From the NCBI GenBank assembly GCA_964625855.1, contig CAZVFC010000022.1:69672-133671 (forward strand): a stretch of DNA of 64,000 nucleotides, in the 5' to 3' direction. Below, piece by piece: positions 36,901 through 44,747 of the stretch (positions are counted from its first letter, which is position 1; the number at the start of each line of letters is the position of its first letter). The position numbers and the translations under genes were made by a program. The DNA is from JAPLUA01 sp964625855. Its GTDB lineage: Bacteria > Verrucomicrobiota > Verrucomicrobiia > Limisphaerales > UBA8199. A model generated the notes under the pieces. The model worked only from the letters and a program-made list of their open reading frames with translations, had not been told where the DNA came from and searched no databases.

Positions 36901-39684
36901 CTGGCCGACATCCGGAGTTGGGCCGGTTACTGGGCGATCAACCGCATGTGCGGCAACAGCGACCACTACAAATCCGCCGATTACCCGCACAACATCTATA
37001 CCTATATTCCCCCTTACGGGCGTTCCAGGTTGCACGTGAACGATCTGGATGGCGCCTTCCAAACGACCTTCTCCCTTTTCCCCGGCACCGGCTACCTGCC
37101 CGGCGTCATGTTCGCTAAACCCGAGTTCCGACGCATCTACTGGCGCCTTGCCTGCGATATGGTGCGCGGTCCCATGGATCCGGCCGTCAGTAGTGTTCGG
37201 CTCAACGACTGGCACCAGGTCTTTCTCGATAATGGCATCAGCGCGGTCGGACCGCTGCAAATGAGCACTTGGATCACGGCGCGGCGGAACGAGTACCTGC
37301 AGGCGCTGGCACCCCTGACGAACGTCACGTTCGAGGTCACCACCCCTGACACCACCACAAACGGGACTCCGATCACCATCACGGGCAAGGCGCCGATCGC
37401 CGTGACCGCCATCGAGGTCAACGGCCACGCGCAGGCCATCCAGTGGGTGGGCGAGACGACCTGGCAAATCCGGTTCGCGCTCGCCGCCGGCGCAAATGCC
37501 CTCGCCTTCCGCGCCCTCGACGAGCAGGGCGCCCTCGTCGGGAGCGACACGTTAACGGTTACCTACACCGGCCCGAGCGTATCGCTCGACGGCAAGCTCG
37601 TCATCAGCGAGATCATGTACCACCCCGCGACGCCGGCTTCGAGCTTCGTCGAAATTCATAATCTCTCCCCCACCGAAACCCTCCCGTTGGGTGGACTGCG
37701 GGTGGACGGCATTGGTGCGACCATCGGACACGGAAGGTTTATCGAGCCGGGCGGTTACGCGGTGGTGGCTGGCAGCCTGCCGGGGTATCAAACGGCCTAC
37801 GGCAACGCCGAAGTGGTCGTTGGAGAATTCGGCGGCACCCTGGACAATGGCGGCGAGCGGCTGAGCCTGCAAGTCATCCAGGGCACGAACTGGATGGTCC
37901 TGGATGAAGTGGCGTATAGCGACGATCCACCCTGGCCGGCTGCCGCCGATGGTGGCGGCGCGTCGCTGCAATTGATTGATGCGGCTCAGGACAATGCCCG
38001 AGTGGGCAACTGGGCCGCCGTGACCACTAACACCGCGGAACCCCCCGCCTGGCACTATGTGGCCGTCACGGGCACCGCGACCAGTTCCTCACTGTATGTC
38101 TATCTCCAGGCAGCCGGCGACGTGTACCTCGACGACATTAAACTGGTGGCAGGTTCGGTGGCGGAGGCGGGACCGTCGCACGTGGCGAACGGCGATTTCG
38201 AGACCGCTTTTCCCGGGCCCTGGGTCGTGTCGGCGAATCATGCCGCTTCCGGACTCAGTTCGAGCAACCAGCACTCCGGCCAGTACAGCCTGCATCTGGT
38301 TGCCTCGAGCGGCGGCTACTCGCGCACTTCGGTCGTGTACCAGGACCTCGCATCGGCCCTGGTTACCGGAGAACCTTATACGCTGAGCTACTGGTATCGG
38401 TCGGGCTCCAACGGCGGCACACTCATGCTTCGGCTCTCCGGCAGCGGCATTGCCAGCACGGTCACCGTGGCGCCGGAGAATAGCACCTACACTGGCAGCG
38501 CCACTCCCGGCGCCAGCAATGTCGTCCAACGCCTGCTGCCGCCTTTCCCGCCGCTTTGGCTCAACGAAGTCCAGCCCGAAAACGTCTCCGGTCCGCTCGA
38601 TGGCGCCGGCCACCTCCATCCCTGGGTCGAACTCTACAACGCCGGTTCCTCCAACTTGTCGCTGGGCACAATGTGGCTCACCGACGATTCCGCCGCCTTG
38701 GCCAAATGGGCTTTCCCATCAAACGCGGTCATCCAGCCGGGTCAATTCCTGATGGTGTGGTGCAGTGGCAACACCAATGAAACCACCGAGGCGGAACTGC
38801 ACACCAATTTCCCGCTTCAGCCGGGCGCCGGCTCCGTCGTGCTCTCTCGCCGGCTGGACGACGGTACCCTCCAGGTGCTCGATTACTTGAACTACGCCGC
38901 GTTGCCGGCGAACCGTTCCTATGGTTGTTTTCCGGACGGCCAGCCTTTCGCTCGCCAGGCCATGTTTTACGCGACACCCGGAAGCACGAACGATGCGACG
39001 GAACCTTCGATTCTCCTCTTTATCAACGAATGGATGGCCCGCAATACCCACACGCTACCCAACCCGGTTGGCGGCGACTACGACGACTGGTTCGAGCTGT
39101 ACAATCCGAATCCGTTCGCTGTGGACCTGACCGGGTGGTCGTTGGCGAACTCCCACACGAACACGACTCAGAACGTCATCCCCAGCGGCTATTTCGTCCC
39201 CGCACTGGGCTACTTGCTCGTCTGGGCCGATGGCCAGCCAAGCCGCAACTCCCCAAGCCACCCGGATCTGCATATTAGCTTCAAGCTGAACCGCGACGGT
39301 GAAACGATCGCCTTGTTCGCACCGGATGGCCGGCTAGTGGACGGTGTGACCTTTGGGTTCCAGGCCAGCGATGTCAGCCAGGGCCGCTATCCGGCGGGCG
39401 GTGCCTATATCTACTCGCTCAGCACTGCTTCCCCACGAGCCGCTAATGTCTTCGTCCCACCCGCGCCTGCGTTTTGCGGCCTTGAACCGGCCGGAACGCA
39501 GCTCGCCCTCACCTACACCACAACCCCTGGCTGCACCTACCGCTGTGAATACCGCGACCAACTCGACGGTTCGTCCTGGATTCCGCTCACCCCGCCGGCC
39601 ACGGCAACGCACACCACCACCACCGTGATGGATTCCCTCGTTGGCCGCCCGCAACGTTTCTACCGCGTTGTCGTAGTTCCTTAG
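33955..39684 (+). CDS. Giant exported protein: six lamin-tail domains around a CotH-like kinase domain
   Basis: 1909 residues from the ATG at 33955, chosen because a signal peptide (VKVGIGVAFAVLSILMAPA) follows. Lamin-tail domains begin near residues 35 (IISEIMYHP), 198 (VINEFLAN), 328 (VINEIMFHP), 1214 (VISEIMYHP), 1535 (LNEVQPEN) and 1688 (INEWMARN). The centre (about 800-1050) is CotH-like: RYRGNWRT, EVALDFISLNQDN, NIYTYIPPYGRSRLHVNDLDGAFQ rendered here as separate motifs IYTYIPP and VNDLDGAF. CotH proteins in spore formers are atypical protein kinases; in Verrucomicrobiota they occur in huge exported proteins of unknown role. Jelly-roll domains lie near 480-570 and 1340-1510. The C-terminus is the shared module ending RFYRVVVVP. 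Confidence 0.88.
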   Translation: MRPLLVKVGIGVAFAVLSILMAPARQFSPSSRGTPLIISEIMYHPREPGGTEVLEYIEIFNTEPVSEVISGYRISGAVNFTFPSNTSIAGRSFLVVARDPEALGHATGLANVMGPYAGILPNDGGQVRLSNRAGALLLEVNYEDQMPWPIAADGAGHSLQLARPDYGERSVDAWSASAEVGGSPGRADPETQDPLEAVVINEFLANTDLPQSDFIELFNRGTQTVDLSGCGLSDRADTNKFIIPAGTVLAAGAWLVFSEADLGFALDGQGEAIFLVRGDGARVIDAVRFGAQPSGASSGRWPDGAPGMRELAQPTPGASNGTPTLHDIVINEIMFHPISGQKEDEYVELHNRGTNAVDVGYWRFTDGISFVIPPGTVIPAGGYLVVARDRANLLSKYSQLNAVNTVGDYEGELSDRGERVALAKPQNPQQLFQDFVLIDEVTYSDGWGRWADGGGSSLELVDARADNALGPNWQGSDETAKAPWTDIEYTGVIDNQAGTMEELQVFCPQSGECLLDQIELKKAGETANRVNNSDFESSLSGWQRLGSHERSSVETTEGYLSSRSLHVRASSQGRCTISVYRITYDRLSTAVAPPLAGETFTIRAKGRWIAGWPYIVIGVKGHALEAVGALELPPNLGTPGAPNSRRVVNAGPAVCEVQHTPVLPAALQAVVVSARVHDPDGVASVLLKWRDDTVAGPVTTTPMTDPDGDGVFRATLPGQAAGHLVAFAVEAADAVAPPGSSRFPGPPPTGAPPFECLVRFGDTLAPGVFGTYRMWVSSTNVARWQARETRSNEPVDTTFIYDDYRAVYAAAVRYRGNWRTIGFEDYRTAAYLVEFPKTERVLGDTEVALDFISLNQDNGTKQQEKHAYWMARQVDLAAIAMRYVHASVNGSALFRYDSLSPSRTLCTSWYEDEDPHVYEQLYPHEPFGNYTTTGGAKKQAKYRYCMRKKHTTVPDDDFSALYHVIDALAAPTDDFYVARVGALADIRSWAGYWAINRMCGNSDHYKSADYPHNIYTYIPPYGRSRLHVNDLDGAFQTTFSLFPGTGYLPGVMFAKPEFRRIYWRLACDMVRGPMDPAVSSVRLNDWHQVFLDNGISAVGPLQMSTWITARRNEYLQALAPLTNVTFEVTTPDTTTNGTPITITGKAPIAVTAIEVNGHAQAIQWVGETTWQIRFALAAGANALAFRALDEQGALVGSDTLTVTYTGPSVSLDGKLVISEIMYHPATPASSFVEIHNLSPTETLPLGGLRVDGIGATIGHGRFIEPGGYAVVAGSLPGYQTAYGNAEVVVGEFGGTLDNGGERLSLQVIQGTNWMVLDEVAYSDDPPWPAAADGGGASLQLIDAAQDNARVGNWAAVTTNTAEPPAWHYVAVTGTATSSSLYVYLQAAGDVYLDDIKLVAGSVAEAGPSHVANGDFETAFPGPWVVSANHAASGLSSSNQHSGQYSLHLVASSGGYSRTSVVYQDLASALVTGEPYTLSYWYRSGSNGGTLMLRLSGSGIASTVTVAPENSTYTGSATPGASNVVQRLLPPFPPLWLNEVQPENVSGPLDGAGHLHPWVELYNAGSSNLSLGTMWLTDDSAALAKWAFPSNAVIQPGQFLMVWCSGNTNETTEAELHTNFPLQPGAGSVVLSRRLDDGTLQVLDYLNYAALPANRSYGCFPDGQPFARQAMFYATPGSTNDATEPSILLFINEWMARNTHTLPNPVGGDYDDWFELYNPNPFAVDLTGWSLANSHTNTTQNVIPSGYFVPALGYLLVWADGQPSRNSPSHPDLHISFKLNRDGETIALFAPDGRLVDGVTFGFQASDVSQGRYPAGGAYIYSLSTASPRAANVFVPPAPAFCGLEPAGTQLALTYTTTPGCTYRCEYRDQLDGSSWIPLTPPATATHTTTTVMDSLVGRPQRFYRVVVVP

Positions 39685-39903
39685 TGCTCCCTGGCGTAAG
39701 TTCGGTGAGCTTCCACCTTCGGATCCGCCTTGAGGTTCGGATTTAGGCCTTCGGACTTGCCGCGCCAAACACGGATGTCTTCCTAAGCACCGCTACGCGT
39801 TTTGGTCGGATCGCCGGGCTTGACGCCGCCCCGCGCCTCGGAGGCCGATTGAATAAATGGGATGGCGCCGCATTGGCGCTGATGGCAGACTCGCGCCTGC
39901 GCG

Positions 39904-40359
39904 ATGCGATTCTTCCTGCTTGATAAGATCACCCGTTGGGAGGTGGGCACCCTGGCAGAAGGGACCAAGAACGTGGCGTTGAGCGAAGATTTCTTCGACG
40001 ACCACTTCCCGCGGCGGCCAGTGATGCCGGGGGTGCTGGTGATCGAGGGCATGGCGCAGCTTTCCGGGCTGTTGCTCGAAGCCAGTCTGCAAGCGAAGTA
40101 CGCCAAGAGCGCCAAGGCGGTCCTGACTGTGCTGGAGCGGACCAAGTTTCGCGCCCTGGTCAAACCGGGCGACCGCCTCGTTTACCGCACCGAAGTGATT
40201 TCCGTGAACGAGGCCGGGGGGAAAGTGAAGGCGGTCGCGACTCGCGGCGAGGCGGTCGTCACCTCCACTGGAATGGTCTTTGCTTTCAAGTACATTGACG
40301 ACCCGCTGCTGGAGGATAAGCGTCAGCACTTGATGGAACTCTGGCGGAGCGGGGGCTAA
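39904..40359 (+). CDS. FabZ-like 3-hydroxyacyl-ACP dehydratase
   Basis: 151 residues, a single hotdog domain. The motif DDHFPRRPVMPGVLVIEGMAQ-like core (seen as DHFPRRPVMPG and VIEGMAQL) supplies H34 and E48, the catalytic pair of FabZ. It would dehydrate 3-hydroxyacyl chains on an acyl carrier protein. It is the first gene of a twelve-gene cluster and lies 14 bases before the ketosynthase-like gene. A standard housekeeping fabZ would be expected with lpx genes, so this copy looks dedicated to the cluster. Confidence 0.88.
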   Translation: MRFFLLDKITRWEVGTLAEGTKNVALSEDFFDDHFPRRPVMPGVLVIEGMAQLSGLLLEASLQAKYAKSAKAVLTVLERTKFRALVKPGDRLVYRTEVISVNEAGGKVKAVATRGEAVVTSTGMVFAFKYIDDPLLEDKRQHLMELWRSGG

Positions 40360-40373
40360 GCGGAAACAGCAAC

Positions 40374-41654
40374 ATGGCTCCTGCGGTCGTCATTACGGGC
40401 ATCGGGATGGTTACTCCCCTGGGCACGGCACCGCCCGAGATTCTGCGCCGGATCGAGGCCGGGGACTCGGCGGCAGCGCCCAGCGGGTTTGGTCCGGATG
40501 CCTTTGCCTGCCCGGTCTGCGCCCGGGTGGAGGGATTTCAGCCGCAAGCTTACGTGTCCGAGGTCAAACTGGCTCGTCTGATGAACCGGGACGCGCAATT
40601 CGCGGTCGCCGCCGCACACCTGGCTTTGCAGGACGCGCGGGTGAAGGCGGGCGCGGATTACCCGCCGGAAGAGATTGCGGTGTTCGGAGCCACAGGGCTG
40701 GCTGGTTTGCCGCTGGGCGAGGTTTTGCCCCTGGTCAACGCTTCGGCGGGAGACGATGGTGTATTCGATCTGGTTCGGTTTGGCCGGGCCGGCCTGCGAG
40801 CGGTGAGCCCGACCCTCTCGTTCAAAATTCTGAGCAACATGCCGATCTGCTTTGTCTCGATTTGCGAGCACATCCAGGGACCGAACGGAATCTACACGCC
40901 ATGGGAGGGCCAGGGAGCGCAGGCGATTGCAGCGGGCGTGAGAGCTTTGCAGAGTGGAGACGCGCGCTGTGCTCTAGTTGGTGGCTGCGACGTAAAGACC
41001 CATGAACTGGCCTTCCTTGGCCTGGAGCAGCAGGGCGTTTTTGACTTGTGGAAGGAGTGCGGCGATGGAGTTGATCAATCGTCCTCGTTCTCGTCCTGGT
41101 CCTCGATTCCGGCGGCCCGATTGCGATTACGAGGACGACGACGAGGAGGAGGACAAGAAGTCGCCGGTTCGTTAGACGGTCACGGTGGCGTGGTCCCCGC
41201 CGAGGGCGCGGCTTTCCTAATGCTGGAGACCGAGGACAATGCCCGCGAGCGCGGGGCGAAGATCTATGCGAGATTGACTGAGTCCAGCCAGGTGAGCCGG
41301 AGGAAGGGGCAAGGCCGAGCTGAAACGTTGACGCGAGTGCTCAGGGGATTTGAAGGGACAACCCTCAGTGAGTCCGGGCGTGGAAGCGGTAAAACTTGTT
41401 TCGAGGCCATGGTGGGATCGGGCAACGGGGACTTCGTTGCGGAGCGAGAGGAGGCCGCGGCTCTCGCGGCCGCGCAGATCAGCCCCCGGACCATCCTGCA
41501 CCCCAAGAAGCACCTCGGCGATCTGTTTGCCGCCGCCGCGCCAGTGCAAGTGGGTGTGGCGGCATTGCTTGCCCAGCGCGGCAGCCGGTCGGTCCTGGCC
41601 AACTGCTTTGGGCACGGCACGGAACAGGCGGCTTTTGTCCTCGAGAGGCCATGA
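40374..41654 (+). CDS. Ketosynthase-like protein without catalytic residues (chain-length-factor type)
   Basis: 426 residues with a thiolase/KAS fold (VVITGIGMVTPLG, QGPNG, EGAAFLMLE, HGTEQAAFVLE). Aligned with the active ketosynthase encoded next door, the nucleophilic Cys is replaced by Glu178 (TPWEGQGAQAI). The first His is absent (GSGNGD in place of the N-A-H-G-T-G-T motif) and the second is Asp (KKHLGDLFAAAA). It therefore cannot condense by itself and resembles chain-length factors that pair with an active KS. Residues about 233-268 form a Ser/Arg-rich insertion encoded by a palindromic repeat, roughly 23 residues longer than the same loop in the neighbour. Its stop overlaps the next start (ATGA), which supports heterodimer formation. 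Confidence 0.85.
   Translation: MAPAVVITGIGMVTPLGTAPPEILRRIEAGDSAAAPSGFGPDAFACPVCARVEGFQPQAYVSEVKLARLMNRDAQFAVAAAHLALQDARVKAGADYPPEEIAVFGATGLAGLPLGEVLPLVNASAGDDGVFDLVRFGRAGLRAVSPTLSFKILSNMPICFVSICEHIQGPNGIYTPWEGQGAQAIAAGVRALQSGDARCALVGGCDVKTHELAFLGLEQQGVFDLWKECGDGVDQSSSFSSWSSIPAARLRLRGRRRGGGQEVAGSLDGHGGVVPAEGAAFLMLETEDNARERGAKIYARLTESSQVSRRKGQGRAETLTRVLRGFEGTTLSESGRGSGKTCFEAMVGSGNGDFVAEREEAAALAAAQISPRTILHPKKHLGDLFAAAAPVQVGVAALLAQRGSRSVLANCFGHGTEQAAFVLERP
41077..41155. repeat. GACGAC-rich palindromic element (copy 2), inside a ketosynthase-like gene
   Basis: Positions 41117-41147 match 28207-28237 at 30 of 31 bases. The left part (TCGTCCTCGTTCTCGTCC) is imperfectly complementary to the right part. 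The element keeps the host reading frame and encodes a Ser-rich then Arg/Gly-rich loop. Confidence 0.75.
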
Positions 41655-42928
41655 AGCGCCGCGTCCTGATCACGGGTCTGGGACTCTGCACGCCGGTCGG
41701 GCGAGGCGTGGACCCGTTTTGGCAAAGCCTCCTGTCCGGCCGGTCGGGAATCGGCCCAGTGACGCTCTTCGATGCGGGGTCATTGCCGGTTCGGATTGCA
41801 GGCGAGGTGAAGGGCTTGGCGCTTGGCCCATTGGAGGCAGCCTTCCCCGAGGCGGAAGGGGAGCGGGACCGGAAGATATGGCTGGGCCTCGATGCCGCCT
41901 CACAGGCACTCGCCGACGCCGGGCTGCACGAGGAGCAAATGGCAGAGCCACTGCTGTTCGTGGGCGTGAGCCTGGAGACGTTCTTCTTGGATGCGTTCAC
42001 CCCGACGGGAGCGCCGACATTCTTGTCGGCAGGGCTGAAAGTTCCGCAACTTGCCGGCAAGAATGCCGGCGCTCGCGGGCCGCGCCCGCTGCAGACCCCG
42101 CTCGACCGCCTGGCTGAGCTCCTGGGAGACCGTTACGGGATGAGCCGGGGCCGCTATACCAACTGCTCTGCCTGCGCCGCGGGAACCCAGGCGATCGGCG
42201 AGGCGTTCCGCCGCCTGCGCGACGGCAGCGCCGACATGGCGCTGGCCGGCGCAGCCGACAGTGTGCTGAACCCGTTGGGGCTCGGCGGCTTCAGCCTGCT
42301 TAACATCTTATCCAATGAGAATGACGAACCGCAGAGGGCCTGCCGTCCGTTTGACCTGACGCGGCAAGGAACGGTGCTGGCCGAAGGCGCGGCGTTCCTT
42401 GTATTGGAGGCGGAGGGCCATGCCAGGCGGCGGGGGGCGCGGGCCTACGCGGAAGTGGCCGGCTACGGTTCGTCGCTCGATGCGTTTCGGGTGACTGATC
42501 CCGAACCGGACGGCCGTGGCGCCGTTCTCAGCATGACCCGCGCGATCAAGGATGCCGGTTTGCAGCCCGAAGATGTTGATTGCGTGAATGCCCACGGGAC
42601 CGGCACGCCGAAGAATGACGTGGCCGAAACGCTTGCCATCAAGCGCGTGCTGGGCTCTCGGGCTGGGACCGTCCCCGTCACCGCCAACAAATCCATGACG
42701 GGACATATGATCGCCGCCAGCGGCGCGGTCGAAGCCGCAGCGTCGGCCCTCACCCTGTTCGCGGGTCAAGTGCCGCCCACGATCAACCTGCTCCGCCCGG
42801 ACCCCCGTTGCGATCTTGACCATGTGGCGCACCGGAGCCGCGCGTTTAGCGGCCGGACTGTTCTCTCCAACTCCTTCGGCTTCGGCGGTCAGAACGCAAC
42901 ACTGGTCTTGCGGCGTGTGGATTCATGA
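41651..42928 (+). CDS. Beta-ketoacyl-ACP synthase (FabF-like), active
   Basis: 425 residues from the ATG at 41651, which overlaps the upstream stop. All catalytic residues are present: C175 in SACAAGTQ, H315 in NAHGTGTPKND, K347 and H352 in ANKSMTGHM. The N-terminal VLITGLGLCTPVG and C-terminal NSFGFGGQNATLVL are standard for KAS II. It should elongate acyl chains by decarboxylative condensation on the acyl carrier protein encoded at 43607. Residues about 120-142 (TGAPTFLSAGLKVPQLAGKN) are encoded by an in-frame palindromic repeat. Translational coupling to the inactive ketosynthase suggests a KS/chain-length-factor pair like those of type II polyketide, aryl-polyene or ladderane-type pathways. 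Confidence 0.92.
   Translation: MKRRVLITGLGLCTPVGRGVDPFWQSLLSGRSGIGPVTLFDAGSLPVRIAGEVKGLALGPLEAAFPEAEGERDRKIWLGLDAASQALADAGLHEEQMAEPLLFVGVSLETFFLDAFTPTGAPTFLSAGLKVPQLAGKNAGARGPRPLQTPLDRLAELLGDRYGMSRGRYTNCSACAAGTQAIGEAFRRLRDGSADMALAGAADSVLNPLGLGGFSLLNILSNENDEPQRACRPFDLTRQGTVLAEGAAFLVLEAEGHARRRGARAYAEVAGYGSSLDAFRVTDPEPDGRGAVLSMTRAIKDAGLQPEDVDCVNAHGTGTPKNDVAETLAIKRVLGSRAGTVPVTANKSMTGHMIAASGAVEAAASALTLFAGQVPPTINLLRPDPRCDLDHVAHRSRAFSGRTVLSNSFGFGGQNATLVLRRVDS
42009..42074. repeat. Double-hairpin palindromic element inside the ketosynthase gene
   Basis: The 23-base arms 42009-42031 and 42052-42074 are complementary at 21 of 23 positions. Each arm is also a hairpin of its own: GCCGACA-TTCT-TGTCGGC and GCCGGCA-AGAA-TGCCGGC. 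The two differences between the arms are matched by compensating changes inside each hairpin. The core GACATTCTTGTC resembles GACATTCCTGTC of the element at 45253-45360. The reading frame of the host gene is kept. Confidence 0.85.
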
Positions 42929-42962
42929 ATGGCCTGGCTGATAGCAACTTCGGCCTGACACT

Positions 42963-43610
42963 ATGAACGACTACGAAACGCTGTTAAAGGTCATCCGCGA
43001 GCGGCGCTCGATCCGCAGCTTCAGCGATCGCCCGATTACTCGGGAACAGATTGAACGGTTGATCGAAGCCGCGCGGTGGGCACCGTCGAACCACAATCGC
43101 CAGCCCTGGAGGTTCCTTGTGCTGCAGGACGGCCAACAGATTCAGGCCCTGGCCCGGGCGGTGGCGCACGGGCTGGCGCCCCGGCTGAAGAGGTTGCCAG
43201 CCGTTGCGGCGAGCTTCGCTGCCGAATTCGAGCACTACGCCACTTTCTTCACCGGGGCGCCCGTCTTGCTGGTCGTCCTGCATCGGCAACCGGTGAGTTT
43301 TGCGGCTGACCTCCTGCAAGGGGTGACTAACGCCGCGCTGGTATCCGGCGAGCCCTTGAGTGCGGCGATGGCAGTCCAGAACCTGTTGCTCGCGGCGCAT
43401 GCGCTGGGGTTGGGCGCTTGCATGCTGACGGCGCCAATGGCGGCGCAGCCGGCCATCAACGCCGCGCTGACTCTGCCCGCGGGCTACGACCTCACTTGTT
43501 TCGTGGCGCTGGGTTATCCGAACGAAGCGCCGCCGGCGCCGCGCCGGAAAAGCCTCGAACAGATTGTCGAGTTCAGCCATGATTCCCGCAAAACCGGCAC
43601 TGCCCCATGA
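42963..43610 (+). CDS. Nitroreductase-family flavoprotein
   Basis: 215 residues. RERRSIRSFSDRPI is the FMN-phosphate-binding N-terminus of the nitroreductase fold and ARWAPSNHNRQPWRFLV the classical second motif. AMAVQNLLLAAHALGLGACML and FVALGYPNEAPPAPRRK complete the family pattern. These enzymes use FMN and NAD(P)H to reduce or dehydrogenate small molecules. In this cluster it may reduce an enoyl or polyene intermediate, or supply electrons; this is inferred from context only. Its stop overlaps the acyl carrier protein start by four bases. Confidence 0.88.
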   Translation: MNDYETLLKVIRERRSIRSFSDRPITREQIERLIEAARWAPSNHNRQPWRFLVLQDGQQIQALARAVAHGLAPRLKRLPAVAASFAAEFEHYATFFTGAPVLLVVLHRQPVSFAADLLQGVTNAALVSGEPLSAAMAVQNLLLAAHALGLGACMLTAPMAAQPAINAALTLPAGYDLTCFVALGYPNEAPPAPRRKSLEQIVEFSHDSRKTGTAP

Positions 43611-44020
43611 CCGAACAGGCCATCTTTGAGAAACTCAAGCTGCTGATTGTCGAGATCCTCGGCGTGGCACCGGAGCGGGTGCGCATGGAGAGCGTCCTGG
43701 TCGCCGACCTGGGAGCGGAATCCATAGACCTTCTGGACCTGAGCTTTCAGATCGAAGCCCGCTTCGGCGTGACGATCGAGGCCAACGAGATGGAGCGCGA
43801 AGCGAAGAAGCGGCTGGGCGGCGGCGCGTATGAGAAGGACGGCTTGCTGACCGAGGAAGCGCTGGCCGAAATCCGCAAGTCGGCGCCGGATCTGGACCCG
43901 GCGAAACTCCAGCCGGGCTTGCGCAAGCTGGACTTGCCCGCACTGTTGACAGTGGCGTTCTTCGTGCACCTGATCGCGCGCAAGCTGGCGGCCAAGGCGG
44001 AGGAGGCGGCGCATGCTTAA
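43607..44020 (+). CDS. Acyl carrier protein with C-terminal extension
   Basis: 137 residues. The first 85 form an acyl carrier protein, with the phosphopantetheine attachment serine S39 in DLGAESIDLLDL (Glu-Ser-Ile in place of the usual Asp-Ser-Leu). Ordinary ACPs are about 78 residues; this one has 50 more, including a loop (KKRLGGGAYEKDG) and a hydrophobic helix (LPALLTVAFFVHLIARKLA) that could contact the membrane or a partner enzyme. It overlaps the genes on both sides (four and eight bases), so its expression is tightly tied to the cluster. Confidence 0.88.
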   Translation: MTEQAIFEKLKLLIVEILGVAPERVRMESVLVADLGAESIDLLDLSFQIEARFGVTIEANEMEREAKKRLGGGAYEKDGLLTEEALAEIRKSAPDLDPAKLQPGLRKLDLPALLTVAFFVHLIARKLAAKAEEAAHA

Positions 44021-44747
44021 AGGACGGACCGCTTTTCTCAGCGGCGGGACGGGCGGTGTAGGTGCGGCCACCGTTCGCTGCCTGGCGGCCCACGGCGCGA
44101 GCGTCGCTTTCTCGTTCCACCACCAGGAAGAAGCGGCGTGCCGACTGGAGCAGGAGCTCGCCGCTGCCGGCCATCGCACCAAGGCCTACCCGCTCGACGT
44201 GCTGGATACACCGGCCGTGGCGCGCCTGGCGGAGGTAATCGAGACGGAGTTCGGTCCGGTGGACATCCTCGTGAATAACGCCGGCATCACCCAGGTCATG
44301 CCTTTCGCGCTGATCGAGGAGGAGGACTGGGACCGCATGATGGACGTGAACGTCAAGGGCGTGTTCCTGGTTACCAAGGCCTTTGCGCGGGCCATGGTCA
44401 GGCGCAAACGCGGCGCGATCATCAACCTCGGTTCGCTGGCCGGTATGCGCGTGCTCGAAGTGCCGGTGCATTACGCCACTGCCAAGAGCGCGCTGGTCGG
44501 TTTCACTCTCTCGCTGGCCCGGGAACTGGCGCGGTATCAGATCCGGGTCAACGCCGTCGTGCCGGGTCTCCTGACCGCCGGCGTCAGCAGCAACGTTCCC
44601 GACAAGCAGCGCGAGGACTACGCAAGCCACTGCACCCTGGGGCGCGCGGGCACGCCCGAGGAAGTCGCCGAACTCATTGCGTTTCTGGCCAGCGACCGCG
44701 CCAGCTACATCAACGCCCAGGCCATTCACATTGACGGAGGCATTTGA
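44013..44747 (+). CDS. 3-oxoacyl-ACP reductase (FabG-like SDR)
   Basis: 244 residues, a classical short-chain dehydrogenase/reductase. The NADP-binding GGTGGVG lies at 11-17 and NNAG near 88-91. The catalytic N113, S141, Y154 and K158 (NVKG, NLGSLAG, YATAK) are all present, and the C-terminus SYINAQAIHIDGGI is that of FabG. It would reduce the 3-keto group after condensation. It overlaps the ACP gene by eight bases and ends in TGATG with the next gene. Together with the KS pair, ACP and dehydratase it gives a nearly complete chain-elongation cycle. Confidence 0.92.
   Translation: MLKGRTAFLSGGTGGVGAATVRCLAAHGASVAFSFHHQEEAACRLEQELAAAGHRTKAYPLDVLDTPAVARLAEVIETEFGPVDILVNNAGITQVMPFALIEEEDWDRMMDVNVKGVFLVTKAFARAMVRRKRGAIINLGSLAGMRVLEVPVHYATAKSALVGFTLSLARELARYQIRVNAVVPGLLTAGVSSNVPDKQREDYASHCTLGRAGTPEEVAELIAFLASDRASYINAQAIHIDGGI

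Noticed and set aside
35737..37467. 576-codon minus-strand frame opposite the CotH/lamin-tail gene
   Set aside because: Shadow frame; the plus strand carries the CotH and lamin-tail motifs throughout.
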